The notes under the pieces: model-generated
The model's input: the letters and a program-made list of their open reading frames with translations, nothing else
The model's database searches: none
Told to the model about the DNA's origin: nothing
Source of the DNA: Enterococcus rivorum
GTDB taxonomy: Bacteria > Bacillota > Bacilli > Lactobacillales > Enterococcaceae
Assembly (NCBI RefSeq): GCF_001742285.1
Contig: NZ_MIEK01000034.1
Location: 107,762 to 171,761 of the forward strand
Reading direction: 5' to 3'
DNA length: 64,000 bases
In this document: one piece after another, positions 46,182-55,659 of the stretch
How the letters are laid out: each line of letters begins with the position of its first letter
How positions within the stretch are numbered: position 1 is the first letter of the stretch
Translations under genes and position numbers: made by a program

Positions 46182-47051
46182 ATGATAAAATTGATTGCTT
46201 CAGACATGGACGGAACATTGTTAGACGGAAAAATGAGTATTTCTCAGGATAATATCTCTGCAATACGTGAGGCTAAAAAACATGGCATTGAATTTATGGT
46301 TGCTACGGGACGAGCGCGGCTAGAAGCTTTACCCGCTTTAGAGGAAGCTGGCATCGACTGTGCTATGATTACCTTAAATGGTGCTCAAGTGTTTGATAAA
46401 AGTGGAAAAAGTATTTTTACTGCTGGTATCGAGAAAGCTTCAGCAAACAAAGTATTAGATCTTTTGGATGCAAACAATATTTACTATGAAGTCTCTACCA
46501 ACCAAGGGATTTTTTCAGAACATCAAGAGAAAAGAATTGAAAATTTCGCTTCTCATATTGCAACAACTATGCCCCATTTAACCTACAAGGTTGCTATTGC
46601 TATGGCTTCTGCACATCTAGCATTGTTAAACATTAACTATATTCAAGATATCCATAAATTAATCGCAAAAGATGATATTGAAGTGTTAAAAATTATCGGA
46701 TTTAGTATTGAGGGACCAAAAGTATTAGGACCTGCCAGTCTTGAAATCGAGAAACTAAATGATTTAATTGTGACGTCTTCTGCCCAAAATAATATCGAAA
46801 TCAATCATCGAAATGCCCAAAAAGGGATTGCTGTCGCTCAAGTTGCAAAAGATCGTGGCATTCATGCAAAAGAAGTAATGACGATTGGGGACAACTTCAA
46901 TGACGTTAGTATGCTTCAGTGGGCTGGAGTTAGTTTTGCAATGGGAAATGCTGAAATTGAAGTGAAAGATTACGCAAAATACGTAACCTCAACCAATTTA
47001 GAAAACGGTGTCGGAGAAGCAATTTTGCGGGCCATTCGTGAAGAATTATAA
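46182..47051 (+). CDS. Cof-type HAD-IIB phosphatase
   Basis: A 289-residue HAD phosphatase. Motif I is SDMDGTLLDGKM, motif II ATGRARLE, motif III region with AQKGIAVAQV, and motif IV GDNFNDVSMLQWAG. The Cof/YidA family acts on sugar phosphates and similar small molecules; the substrate cannot be predicted. ACGAGGTG precedes the start, and the LURP-one gene follows 37 bases later. Confidence 0.9.
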   Translation: MIKLIASDMDGTLLDGKMSISQDNISAIREAKKHGIEFMVATGRARLEALPALEEAGIDCAMITLNGAQVFDKSGKSIFTAGIEKASANKVLDLLDANNIYYEVSTNQGIFSEHQEKRIENFASHIATTMPHLTYKVAIAMASAHLALLNINYIQDIHKLIAKDDIEVLKIIGFSIEGPKVLGPASLEIEKLNDLIVTSSAQNNIEINHRNAQKGIAVAQVAKDRGIHAKEVMTIGDNFNDVSMLQWAGVSFAMGNAEIEVKDYAKYVTSTNLENGVGEAILRAIREEL

Positions 47052-47088
47052 CGTTAAGTTTTTTGAACTAGCAAAGGGGTGATGCTTA

Positions 47089-47604
47089 GTGACTGAATAC
47101 TTTATCCAAGAACAACACTTAGGACTAGTTACGCGAACGATCGTAAAAGACGTTGATGGAAAATCTTTGTATTTACTTGTAGGCAGTTGGGGAACTAAAG
47201 GGGATGTCCTTTCTCTATACGCTATGAACGGGGAATTAGTTGCTAGTATTAAGCAAGTCTCCTTAATTTTTGGTTCTCGCTTTGAGCTATATAAAGGGTT
47301 TGAAAAAGTCGGAGTTTTACAAAAACTATTAAATCTTAATGCTGACTTCTACTACATTCAACACTTGAATTGGACTGTTATTGGAGACATTAGAAATCAT
47401 TACTATAGCATCTTCCAAAGAAATCATAAGATTATGGACATGAATAAAACAACCCTTTTTTCTGGTGATTATTTCTGTTTAAATGTAGCAAATGATGAAA
47501 ATGCCCCCTTATGTATCTGCATTGCAGCCGTCCTAGATTACTGGTTGTACAATAGAAAGAAAAAAAAGAATCGCAAACCACTCAATGATTTGCGAATCTG
47601 TTAA
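47089..47604 (+). CDS. LURP-one-related (tubby-like) protein
   Basis: A 171-residue protein of the LURP-one-related/YxjI type, a tubby-like beta-barrel around a central helix. Features are YLLVGSWGTKGDVLSLYAMNG, IKQVSLIFGSRFELY and DFYYIQHLNWTVIGDI. The role of the family is unknown. GTG start at 47089 with AAAGGGGTGA upstream; an ATG a few bases earlier is out of frame and stops at once. It is likely co-transcribed with the HAD gene. Confidence 0.8.
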   Translation: MTEYFIQEQHLGLVTRTIVKDVDGKSLYLLVGSWGTKGDVLSLYAMNGELVASIKQVSLIFGSRFELYKGFEKVGVLQKLLNLNADFYYIQHLNWTVIGDIRNHYYSIFQRNHKIMDMNKTTLFSGDYFCLNVANDENAPLCICIAAVLDYWLYNRKKKKNRKPLNDLRIC

Positions 47605-47629
47605 ATAAATAGAACCTATTTAGAAGAAG

Positions 47630-47658
47630 GAAATCAGCGAAATTTATTCGCTGATTTC
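47630..47658. terminator. Bidirectional terminator overlapping a gene end
   Basis: GAAATCAGCGA (47630-47640) pairs with TCGCTGATTTC (47648-47658). The right arm overlaps the last codons of the GNAT gene on the minus strand. Confidence 0.85.
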
Positions 47659-48213
47659 TTTTTGCATATGATCGTAAAGATGTCCACTAATTGTCATTTC
47701 AGTGATATCCTTAAATCCTTTTCTACTATATAATTTTTTTGCTGCTGGATTTTCTTTATCTACATTTAGACCTATGACTTTTTTTCCTTCACGCTTGGCA
47801 ATTTCCGGTAATGCATCTAATAACTTAGAACCGATTCCTAACCCTCGGTACTTTTCATTGACTGAAATAGAGTCTAAATACCATTCGTTTGGTAAAGTTT
47901 CAGGATCAATAAACAGCTTAATATCTTGGCTTAAATCATGTTCTTTCAATGCTCGTCTTAACGGTTCATCAATGATGGGCTCATCCTCTGCTGGATATCC
48001 AAAAGCTACACCTGCTACCTCGCCGTCTTCTTCATAAACAAGACCACGTTGATAACCAAATCGGTAAATTGGATTTTTAATCGCTTCTGACAGAACGGAT
48101 AATATTATTGGTTCAGAAACTTCCTCTAATAACGGCAATTCCATATCCTTTAAAATAACTAAAATTAATGGTGCAATAGCTTGACTATCTTCTTTAGTTG
48201 CAAAACGAATCAT
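47644..48213 (-). CDS. GNAT-family N-acetyltransferase
   Basis: A 189-residue acetyltransferase with the acetyl-CoA motif LDSISVNEKYRGLGIGSKLL and C-terminal GLNVDKENPAAKKLYSRKGF. Its insertion DEPIIDEPLRRALKEHD before motif A is common in a Lactobacillales subgroup. The last residues are encoded inside the terminator stem. Substrate unknown. Confidence 0.87.
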   Translation of the reverse strand: MIRFATKEDSQAIAPLILVILKDMELPLLEEVSEPIILSVLSEAIKNPIYRFGYQRGLVYEEDGEVAGVAFGYPAEDEPIIDEPLRRALKEHDLSQDIKLFIDPETLPNEWYLDSISVNEKYRGLGIGSKLLDALPEIAKREGKKVIGLNVDKENPAAKKLYSRKGFKDITEMTISGHLYDHMQKEISE

Positions 48214-48401
48214 TTATATTCCTCACTTTCTCATTTTAGTTTATCATTTATCTAAGGATAAATCATGGCAGACAAGCTTTTTTTACTATCTTCTCATTAT
48301 CCTTTGGTTTTAGGTAGACCATAGCTTTAATTAGCACCATTTCCTTACTTACTTTGTTACATACGGATTCTCCCTAAATTTATAGCACAAAACCATACAA
48401 A

Positions 48402-48432
48402 AAAAGAACAACTAACGTTCAGTTGTTCTTTT
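48402..48432 (-). terminator. Intrinsic terminator of the 3D-domain gene
   Basis: A 12-bp perfect stem (AAAAGAACAACT at 48402-48413 with AGTTGTTCTTTT at 48421-48432), 7-base loop, T-run on the minus strand. It lies 11 bases after the stop. Confidence 0.88.
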
Positions 48433-48442
48433 CTATCATTTA

Positions 48443-49576
48443 TTAACGAATGACTGCTTTTAAGTTATACTTACGTCCCCAATTTATACATTGTTGAACT
48501 GTATCAAAATGCACGTCAACGATGTTCCCTTTAATGGCTCCACCGGTATCCCCAGCAATAGCCACACCATAGCCTTCGATTTCTACAATACTCCCTAAAG
48601 GAATAACGCTAGGGTCAACTGCAATGACATTACTTTGATTTCTTAAATCAATTCCAGTTGCCGTAATAAAGCCATTTCCTTCTCTCCAAGAATAGGCTGT
48701 TGACTGAACATACAAAACATTTCCGCCAGTCGAAGGGGTTTCTCCACCGCCACTATTCTCACCAGTATTTCCTGTGTTTGGTGCTTCTGGTTGAGATGGA
48801 ACGGTTTGTTCAGTAGAGTTTGAAGAATTTTGTGAACTAGAAGATGATGAGCTTGCTGACTCTTGACTAGATTCTATAGCGCGTTGTTTCGCTTCTTCTT
48901 CCGCTTTAGCTTTCGCTGCAACATCCGCAATTCTATTTTTTTCTACTTGTTTTTCACTAGTAATTTGAGATAATACTTGTTCATTGTTAGCTAATTGTTC
49001 TTTCAATGCAGCTATTTGCTCATCCATAACAGATGCTTCAGACTGTAATTTCGCTTCGTTGGTTTCTAATTCTGTTTGTTTGCTTTTTACAGTTTCTTGC
49101 AATTCAGCTAATCTCTCTTTATCTTTAGACAGACCATCTATTTTTTCACGCTCTGCATTTTGCAAAACATTCATCGCATACGCTTTATGGAAGAAATCAG
49201 TAATACTTTCAGCATCTAATAGTACTTGCCATGTACGTTCACCGCCACCATTAAGCTGAACATCTTTCATACGATTTCCAACTGCTTCTTTACGTTTTGC
49301 AATACTTGTTTCTGTTGCAGCAATTTGGTTTTCTGATTCTTTTATTGTTTCTTCAGTTTTTGAAATATCCACTTTAAGTTTTTCAATTTCAGCGTATTTT
49401 TCATTAACATCATTTAAAGCTTCGTTGATATCTTGACTAACTGTCTTGCCAGTCTCCTCCGCTTTTGCTTCTTTTTCATTCAAAGCATCTAGTGACTCGG
49501 CACCAGCAACTAATGGAAGAACTAGATTGGTCATCATGATAACAGCTATAAATGGTATCAATTTTTTTACTTTCAC
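48443..49576 (-). CDS. Secreted 3D-domain cell wall protein with coiled-coil region
   Basis: About 377 residues. A signal peptide (basic start, hydrophobic core, cut near AGAES) leads to a PcsB/CwlO-like coiled coil (about 35-235), a Ser-rich then Pro/Gly-rich linker (to about 285), and a C-terminal 3D domain (VQSTAYSWREGNGFITATGI, AVDPSVIPLGS, GDTGGAIKGNIVDVHFDT). The three Asp of the 3D domain form a MltA-like lytic site. It resembles enterococcal SalB/SagA-type proteins. The GTG at 49576 is preferred over an upstream TTG too close to the GGAAAGG site. Confidence 0.85.
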   Translation of the reverse strand: MKVKKLIPFIAVIMMTNLVLPLVAGAESLDALNEKEAKAEETGKTVSQDINEALNDVNEKYAEIEKLKVDISKTEETIKESENQIAATETSIAKRKEAVGNRMKDVQLNGGGERTWQVLLDAESITDFFHKAYAMNVLQNAEREKIDGLSKDKERLAELQETVKSKQTELETNEAKLQSEASVMDEQIAALKEQLANNEQVLSQITSEKQVEKNRIADVAAKAKAEEEAKQRAIESSQESASSSSSSSQNSSNSTEQTVPSQPEAPNTGNTGENSGGGETPSTGGNVLYVQSTAYSWREGNGFITATGIDLRNQSNVIAVDPSVIPLGSIVEIEGYGVAIAGDTGGAIKGNIVDVHFDTVQQCINWGRKYNLKAVIR

Positions 49577-49616
49577 TGAATCCAACACCTTTCCTAACTA
49601 AATCCAACTTTATCTA

Positions 49617-49683
49617 TTATACTAATCAAAAGGTGTTTTTTCATTTCAATAACGTTACAATTCATTACAATTTGATTCAAGCG
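49617..49683 (-). promoter_or_regulatory. Promoter region of the 3D-domain gene, WalR-like repeat
   Basis: A -10 TATAAT lies at about 49617-49622 on the minus strand. Further upstream TGTAAT and TGTAAC repeat with a 10-base period; WalR boxes have the same half-sites with an 11-base period. Control by WalRK would fit a wall protein but is only inferred. Confidence 0.35.
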
Positions 49684-49780
49684 TTCCTTTCCCTGTAATA
49701 TTAAGGGCAGTTCATGGCGTATTTACGCTCTTTTTAACTTTTTTTGTATTTATAAAATTACAAGTTTTTTTCGCGCATTT

Positions 49781-50608
49781 CTATTTTATTTTGTTTCGAA
49801 ATTCCTTCATTAGCTTTCTGACTTCCTCGGGGTTTCTAATGGTTTTCAATTTCAAGTTAGGATAGTTCTGAACCATTCTTTTTTGGCTAAAATTCAATTT
49901 AGACAGGATTTTTTTCGCATTAACATTTTCTTTTAGTTCATCCAGCCAAGTTGCCTTTTCAAATTCTTTACGTTTCGCTCCTATTTCCTCTTTTAGTTCA
50001 GATAAATTTGTGGCCAATTCTGTGCGTTTTTCATTTAGATTCTTTTCTAATTCGACTTTTCTTTCCTCAATCAAAGCACTCATTTCAGCTGTAACTTTTT
50101 TGAAGGACTGCATGTTAATTAGAGTATAGACTAGATCACTAGAAATTAGCACCAATAATAGAAGCGGCAATGCAAGACCAAACCGATTCGCTAAAAATTG
50201 TTCCAAAATCAACACTTTAGGTTGAATTACTTTAACAATTAAGACACAATCAATTCCCCAAAATAAAGAAACAGGGATTGCTACTCGACCATTTATGTTC
50301 AAAGGTACATCTTTGTAATCCCACCAAGATGCGTGAAATAATTTTTCTAAAGCATAACTTGTTATATATTCTAAGACTGTTACCATAACAGCAGAAAGAA
50401 TATAGAGTAAAAAAAGATTGTTCTGAAATGGATTTAAAAAGTAAAGCACACTTAAAATGCCAAAGCCATAGATCGGACAATACGGACCTATTAAAAATCC
50501 TCGATAAATAAATTTTTTTGCTTTTATCGAACAATAAATTGTCTCCCATAGCCATCCAATAAATGAATACATAAAAAATAATAAGACTACTTCGATAAAT
50601 TCCTTCAT
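49781..50608 (-). CDS. Putative ABC-transporter type IV (DUF1113) membrane protein
   Basis: A 275-residue protein with an N-terminal half of several membrane helices (FIEVVLLFFMYSFIGWLWE, FIYRGFLIGPYCPIYGFG) typical of the DUF1113/type IV ABC-transporter-like family, and a C-terminal cytoplasmic coiled coil (VELEKNLNEKRTELATNLSE). Function unknown. AAAGGAG precedes the start; it is divergent from the ABC exporter. Confidence 0.75.
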   Translation of the reverse strand: MKEFIEVVLLFFMYSFIGWLWETIYCSIKAKKFIYRGFLIGPYCPIYGFGILSVLYFLNPFQNNLFLLYILSAVMVTVLEYITSYALEKLFHASWWDYKDVPLNINGRVAIPVSLFWGIDCVLIVKVIQPKVLILEQFLANRFGLALPLLLLVLISSDLVYTLINMQSFKKVTAEMSALIEERKVELEKNLNEKRTELATNLSELKEEIGAKRKEFEKATWLDELKENVNAKKILSKLNFSQKRMVQNYPNLKLKTIRNPEEVRKLMKEFRNKIK

Positions 50609-50785
50609 ATAATACTCCTTTTCTTAGAAATCTGATATCCACCGTTTCTGGCTAACAAAACAGGATTACGTTTCGCCATTTGTTTGATTTGTTATCTATT
50701 GTAACAAAATTTCTACTTTTATGCTTCGGAACTTCCTTTGAGATAGGTGTTACGTTACAATAATAACAAAGAGAGGAGACAGAAC

Positions 50786-52510
50786 ATGATTGGCTTACTG
50801 AAATATGCAAAAAAATATCAAAAACAAATTATTCTAGGCCCCTTCTTTAAATTTTTAGAAGCCTGCTTTGAATTAGTTTTGCCCTTATTTATGGCTCGTC
50901 TGATTGATTCAGGAATTAAACAACGTGATTTCAACTATATTGTTCAAATGGCTAGTTGGATGTTGGCCATGTCTGCTATTGGATTGGTCTGTGTAATTAT
51001 TTGTCAATACTACGCTTCCATTGCTTCACAGGGGTTTGGTACAGAATTAAGAAATCAACTAATGAAAAAAATTAATCAGCTTTCCCATGCTGAATTAGAT
51101 AGCTTAGGAACGGATACCCTTGTTACTCGTATGACTAATGATGTGAACCAACTGCAACTAGCTCTAGCAATGCTGATTCGCTTAGTGATACGAGCCCCTT
51201 TTTTAAGTATCGGTTCTGTGATTATGGCTTTTTATATTAATGTTGAGATGGGTCTTCTTTTTTTAGCCTTATTGCCTATTTTCTGCATTATTCTTTATTT
51301 TATCATAAGAAAAACGGTGCCTATTTATAAAAAAGTCCAAAGAAAAATCGATTCTCTTAGTCGTCAAATCAGTCAAAATTTAAGTGGCGTGAGGGTCATT
51401 AGAGCCTTTGCTCAAAAAGAAAAAGAGCAGGAAAAGATAAATCAAGTAACCGATGACTTATCAAAAACTTATATCCAAGTCTCTAATATTTCTTCTTTAC
51501 TAAATCCTGCCACAACCTTAATCATGAATGTTGGAATCATTACTCTTTTATACATTGGTGGTATCAAAATAAATATTGGTAATCTTCAACAGGGAGAAAT
51601 TTTGGCCTTAATCAATTATATGAATCAAATGCTGTTAGCTTTAATTGTTGTATCAAATTTGGTTATTATTTTTACTCGAGCATCGGCCTCAGCTTCCCGG
51701 ATCAATGAGGTTCTAGAGATAGTGCCTAGCCTTCAACCAATGGCTAGTAAAGAAAAGCATACGGCTGGGAAAGGCAAAATTATTTTTGATAACGTCTCCT
51801 TCCGATACCAATCAACGGCAGGATATTCTTTACAACATATTTCATTGACCATTCCCCAAAATAGCTTTTTAGGAATCATTGGTCCTACTGGGAGTGGTAA
51901 AAGTACATTATCACAATTAATTCCTAGATTTTATGATGTAACTGAAGGAAATATTTTTGTTGATAATCTGAATGTCCGTGACTGGCCCATAGAAAAGTTG
52001 CGTCATGAAATAGCGATTGTTCCACAAATAGCCCTTTTATTTACCGGAACTATTCGAGAAAACCTCCAATGGGGAAAAGAACAAGCAACTGATGAAGAAT
52101 GCTGGCATGCGTTGGAAATTGCCCAATGCAAAGACTTTGTAGAAAATCTTGAAAATGGCTTAGATACCTTTGTTTTTGAAGGAGGAAAAAATTTCTCTGG
52201 TGGACAACGTCAACGACTAACCATCGCGCGTGCCCTGATTCGTAAACCAGCTATTTTAATTTTAGACGATTCTTTAAGTGCATTAGATTATCAGACGGAT
52301 GCAAATTTACGACAGGCATTAAAAAATGAATTAACAACGACTACCTTAATTATTATTTCTCAGCGAGTTAGCTCCATCCAACAAGCTGATCAAATTCTTG
52401 TTTTAAATAGTGCTCATCAAGTAGGTTTAGGGACTCATCAAGAATTATTAAAAACATCCAAGGACTATCAAGAAATTATCCATTCTCAGGAAGAGGTGAT
52501 TTCCCAATGA
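50786..52510 (+). CDS. Heterodimeric ABC exporter, subunit with degenerate ATPase site
   Basis: A 574-residue half-transporter with N-terminal membrane domain and C-terminal ATPase. Walker A is GPTGSGKST and the signature FSGGQRQR is canonical. The catalytic Glu after Walker B is Asp (LILDDSLSALD) and the switch His is Gln (ISQRVSS), so this site is non-hydrolytic. It pairs with the next gene, as in LmrC/LmrD and EfrC/EfrD multidrug exporters. Start at 50786 (MIGLLKYAK) follows GAGAGGAG; substrate not predictable. Confidence 0.9.
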   Translation: MIGLLKYAKKYQKQIILGPFFKFLEACFELVLPLFMARLIDSGIKQRDFNYIVQMASWMLAMSAIGLVCVIICQYYASIASQGFGTELRNQLMKKINQLSHAELDSLGTDTLVTRMTNDVNQLQLALAMLIRLVIRAPFLSIGSVIMAFYINVEMGLLFLALLPIFCIILYFIIRKTVPIYKKVQRKIDSLSRQISQNLSGVRVIRAFAQKEKEQEKINQVTDDLSKTYIQVSNISSLLNPATTLIMNVGIITLLYIGGIKINIGNLQQGEILALINYMNQMLLALIVVSNLVIIFTRASASASRINEVLEIVPSLQPMASKEKHTAGKGKIIFDNVSFRYQSTAGYSLQHISLTIPQNSFLGIIGPTGSGKSTLSQLIPRFYDVTEGNIFVDNLNVRDWPIEKLRHEIAIVPQIALLFTGTIRENLQWGKEQATDEECWHALEIAQCKDFVENLENGLDTFVFEGGKNFSGGQRQRLTIARALIRKPAILILDDSLSALDYQTDANLRQALKNELTTTTLIIISQRVSSIQQADQILVLNSAHQVGLGTHQELLKTSKDYQEIIHSQEEVISQ

Positions 52511-54264
52511 TGAACAAAAAATTTGCTTTTCATTCACTAAAACGGTTTTCACCTTATTTACTTCGATACCCAATAGAATTAGTAGCTGCTATTATCTTAG
52601 GAATTGCTAATGGTTTAACAACGGTTTTATTAACTTTCTATATGGGTAAATCGGTAGATACGATGATTGGAAAAGGCGCAGTAGATTTTACAGCGCTACT
52701 AAAGATCCTTATGCTACTAGGAATTATTTTGTTTATTACGGTTGTCAGTCAGTGGCTCATTCAATTGCTAGGAAATCGCGTTTCCTTTCTTGCTATTGCA
52801 GAGTTGCGAAAAGATGCCTTTGAGCACTTAAATAAACTACCATTAAGTTACTACGACCGAACGTCCCACGGGAATATTTTGAGCCGCTTTACTAATGACA
52901 TGGACAATATTTCCTCTGCTTGCACGGCAGTTTTTAATCAAGTATTTTCTGGTTTATCCGTAATCATTATTACGTTTCTATTTATGATTCGATTAAGTCC
53001 AGTATTGACGATTGTTGTATTGGTTATGACACCTATTATCTTTATCGTAAACTGGATTGTAGCGAAAACCTCTCAAAAAGATTTCGCAGCACAACAAAGA
53101 ATTGTCGGAGAAATATCAGGTTATGTTACAGAAATCGTTGGAAATCAAAAGTTAGTAAAAACTTTCCAAAGAGAAAAAGTCTCTCAGAAACAATTTGAAA
53201 GGTTCAATCAAGAACTGTATGTTCGAGGCCAAAAAGCACAGTTTTCTTCCTCATTAACAAACCCGCTTTCCCGTTTTATTGATCATCTTTCTTATCTATC
53301 TATTGGATTGATTGGCGGTTTATTGATTGTTAATAGTGCTGAAGGAATTACGATTGGTATCCTTTCTAGCTTTACTATTTACTCTTCTCAGTTTTCAAAA
53401 CCTTTTATTGAATTATCTGGTATTAGTACACAAATCCAAACCGCTTTAGCAGGATTGAACCGTACTTTCGATCTGATGAATCAACCCGTTGAAAAAGAGA
53501 AAACAGAAAATAGGATTGAGTTAAAAAACTGTCGTGGTGAAGTTGCCTTTGAACATGTCTATTTTTCATACACTAAAGAAAAACCTTTAATTGAAGATTT
53601 TAATTTAGTTGCTCATCCAGGCGAAATGATTGCGATTGTAGGACAAACTGGTGCTGGAAAGTCCACGTTAGTGAATCTTCTCATGAGGTTTTATGAGGTC
53701 GATGGTGGCACGATATCTATTGACAGCATTCCTATTACTAATATAAATAAGGATAGCCTAAGAACAAGCTTCGGTATGGTCTTACAAGATACTTGGTTGT
53801 TTGATAGCTCTATTAGAGATAATTTAATTTATGGAAACCCTTCGGCAACTGAGGCAGAAATTGAAGCTGCTATGAAAAAAGCCTATATTTTTGATTTTGT
53901 TCAACGTCTACCAAAAGGATTAGACACTATGCTTGGAAGTACCGGCATTAAAATTTCAGAAGGGCAACGGCAATTAATGACAATTGCACGAACAATGATA
54001 AGTAATCCAAGTATGCTTATTTTAGATGAAGCAACTAGCTCTGTTGATACTTTAACCGAAAAATATATTCAAGATGCTTTTTTACAAATGATGGCAGGCC
54101 GTACAAGTTTTGTCATTGCTCATCGATTAGCAACAATAAAAAAAGCAGATAAAATAGTTGTGATGGATCATGGAAAAATTGTAGAAATTGGTACTCATGA
54201 AGCATTAGTAAATAAAAAAAATGGTTTCTACCATGCGCTCTACGAAGCTCAATTTGATCATTAA
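52507..54264 (+). CDS. Heterodimeric ABC exporter, catalytic subunit
   Basis: A 585-residue half-transporter. Walker A is GQTGAGKST, Walker B with catalytic Glu LILDEATSSVD, and switch His IAHRLATIKK are canonical, while the signature is ISEGQRQ instead of LSGGQ. With its partner this leaves one active and one inactive ATP site. The start overlaps the partner stop by 4 bases (ATGA), so the two are coupled. Confidence 0.92.
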   Translation: MMNKKFAFHSLKRFSPYLLRYPIELVAAIILGIANGLTTVLLTFYMGKSVDTMIGKGAVDFTALLKILMLLGIILFITVVSQWLIQLLGNRVSFLAIAELRKDAFEHLNKLPLSYYDRTSHGNILSRFTNDMDNISSACTAVFNQVFSGLSVIIITFLFMIRLSPVLTIVVLVMTPIIFIVNWIVAKTSQKDFAAQQRIVGEISGYVTEIVGNQKLVKTFQREKVSQKQFERFNQELYVRGQKAQFSSSLTNPLSRFIDHLSYLSIGLIGGLLIVNSAEGITIGILSSFTIYSSQFSKPFIELSGISTQIQTALAGLNRTFDLMNQPVEKEKTENRIELKNCRGEVAFEHVYFSYTKEKPLIEDFNLVAHPGEMIAIVGQTGAGKSTLVNLLMRFYEVDGGTISIDSIPITNINKDSLRTSFGMVLQDTWLFDSSIRDNLIYGNPSATEAEIEAAMKKAYIFDFVQRLPKGLDTMLGSTGIKISEGQRQLMTIARTMISNPSMLILDEATSSVDTLTEKYIQDAFLQMMAGRTSFVIAHRLATIKKADKIVVMDHGKIVEIGTHEALVNKKNGFYHALYEAQFDH

Positions 54265-54275
54265 AAAAACAGCAA

Positions 54276-54324
54276 AAAAATGCACTGCCTTCTCTATGGA
54301 TGTTGGAGAAGGCAGTGCATTTTT
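54276..54324. terminator. Bidirectional terminator between ABC exporter and folT
   Basis: A 19-bp perfect stem (AAAAATGCACTGCCTTCTC with its complement) around an 11-base loop, A/T-rich flanks, between convergent genes. Confidence 0.93.
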
Positions 54325-54330
54325 ATGTTA

Positions 54331-54867
54331 TTATTTTAAACTAGGCATTATTTTGCCAAGCATTTTCTTGTAAGGAATTTTATTTCCTAAGTAGTAAGTT
54401 GCAACTACTTGAATTGGGAAAAAGATCGTATTTTTGACAATCCTTGGAATCCACCAAATAATATTGGTAATGTCCACGCCATACATTAATCCTAACCATA
54501 ACGGTGTTAAGAAAAAGTGAACAATAACTGTTACCAAAAATGTCGCCATGAAAATCCGTTTCCACGTCAACTCCTTCTTATAATAGAAAAAGCCATAAAT
54601 TGCACCGGTAATAAAAGCATTCAATGTAAACCCAGGAAAGTAAGGAGCTTTTGAGAATAACAACATTCCTATTACATCTGCAATAGCACTACCGATTCCA
54701 GTCCAAAAAGGACCAAATAGAATTCCCATTAATGACTCGGGAATAAATGTTACACTCACTTTTAAAAACTGCGTTTCAATCGCAATAAAACGTGAGAGAA
54801 TAACCATCATTGCAATAAGCAAGCCCATCAATGTGATCATCCGTGTTTCAATTTTACTTTTTTTCAT
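54331..54867 (-). CDS. folT: Folate ECF transporter S-component FolT
   Basis: A 178-residue integral membrane S-component that binds folate and works with the shared EcfAAT module, encoded elsewhere. The ECF N-terminus (MITLMGLLIAMMVILSRF), five to six helices and PESLMGILFGPFWTGIGSA are visible. The folate identity is supported by the THF riboswitch upstream. Start at 54867 (MKKSKIETRM) follows AGAGGAG; an open extension upstream runs through the riboswitch. Confidence 0.9.
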   Translation of the reverse strand: MKKSKIETRMITLMGLLIAMMVILSRFIAIETQFLKVSVTFIPESLMGILFGPFWTGIGSAIADVIGMLLFSKAPYFPGFTLNAFITGAIYGFFYYKKELTWKRIFMATFLVTVIVHFFLTPLWLGLMYGVDITNIIWWIPRIVKNTIFFPIQVVATYYLGNKIPYKKMLGKIMPSLK

Positions 54868-54905
54868 TTTAGCATCTCCTCTAAGAGTTGCTACACAAAT
54901 AAACA

Positions 54906-55013
54906 TGCAGCGAATGCGAAAATAAAACCGCGTATAAGCCTCGTTTAACTTATCCTTCGTCCAAATAGCAACATCCCATCTATTCAGCACTTAACGCTTT
55001 ATTTCCTACTCTG
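54906..55013 (-). promoter_or_regulatory. Tetrahydrofolate (THF) riboswitch
   Basis: On the minus strand the leader has the THF-I riboswitch pattern: AGAGTAGG, GCGTTAAGTG, ATGGGATGTTG, GGACGAAGG, AACGAGG, CGCGGT, then GCATTCGC, in order and at fitting spacing. It lies about 40 bases before folT. Binding of reduced folate should lower FolT expression. Confidence 0.82.
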
Positions 55014-55040
55014 ATTTATTTAGGCCCGAAGCCTATATGA

Positions 55041-55069
55041 AATATAGCACAAATCGTAATCAATCTCAA
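55041..55069 (-). promoter_or_regulatory. SigA-type promoter of folT
   Basis: On the minus strand TTGAGA (55064-55069), 17-base spacer, TATATT (55041-55046) with an upstream TG. Transcription begins just before the riboswitch. Confidence 0.7.
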
Positions 55070-55096
55070 ATTTCTATTCTTCTTAAAAGAACTTTT

Positions 55097-55615
55097 CTAA
55101 AAATAGCGACGAACTTTTCCTTTATAACTCAGATATTTTTCACCAAATTTTTCTTGACACCAGCGTTCTTCAGATAAAATAATCCAATGTGAAGAGATTT
55201 GAAAGCTAATCAAACTCACAAATAAAATCACTGATTTGGTAATAAGAACACATCCTAAGAAGAATAAAAAATAGCCTACATACATTGGATTTCTCGAAAA
55301 ACGATAGATTCCCTGCGTTCTTAATTCTTTTTTTGTCGACTTTGCAAAATTAGTGGTAGAAATTAATAATAAAAGAATGCCAGCTAGATAAATAGTCCCA
55401 CCAAGAATACCAATAATTGAATCAAATCTTGTTTTAAGAAAAAATGGGAAAATAATCAGTAGCGCATTGGCTAGTTGGTAAACGTAATAAGCTATTCTTT
55501 CCTTTTCTAAAAGTGGTGCAAAGTAGGCTACTTCTTTTAAAGCCGTTGGATTCAAAGCTCCCAAAATAATAAAACGAATAATTAGTAACGGAATAATTAA
55601 AACAAAGCTGTTCAT
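55097..55615 (-). CDS. Isoprenylcysteine methyltransferase-like membrane protein
   Basis: A 172-residue membrane protein with four to five helices and the ICMT/PEMT C-terminal motif (GIYRFSRNPMYVGYFLFFLG, then EERWCQEKFGEKYLSYKGKV), which binds SAM in this superfamily. The substrate in bacteria is unknown. It is upstream of folT on the same strand but separated by the folT promoter. Confidence 0.8.
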   Translation of the reverse strand: MNSFVLIIPLLIIRFIILGALNPTALKEVAYFAPLLEKERIAYYVYQLANALLIIFPFFLKTRFDSIIGILGGTIYLAGILLLLISTTNFAKSTKKELRTQGIYRFSRNPMYVGYFLFFLGCVLITKSVILFVSLISFQISSHWIILSEERWCQEKFGEKYLSYKGKVRRYF

Positions 55616-55659
55616 CTCCCATTTCTCCTATCTAATTCAATCAATCAGTATTAAAAAAT

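Noticed and set aside
49660..49683. WalR box upstream of the 3D-domain gene
   Set aside because: Half-sites fit but the period is 10 rather than 11 bases, so it is kept only as a weak suggestion.
54868..54990. Longer N-terminus of FolT
   Set aside because: The extra codons run through the riboswitch leader and lack a ribosome site; AGAGGAG lies before 54867.
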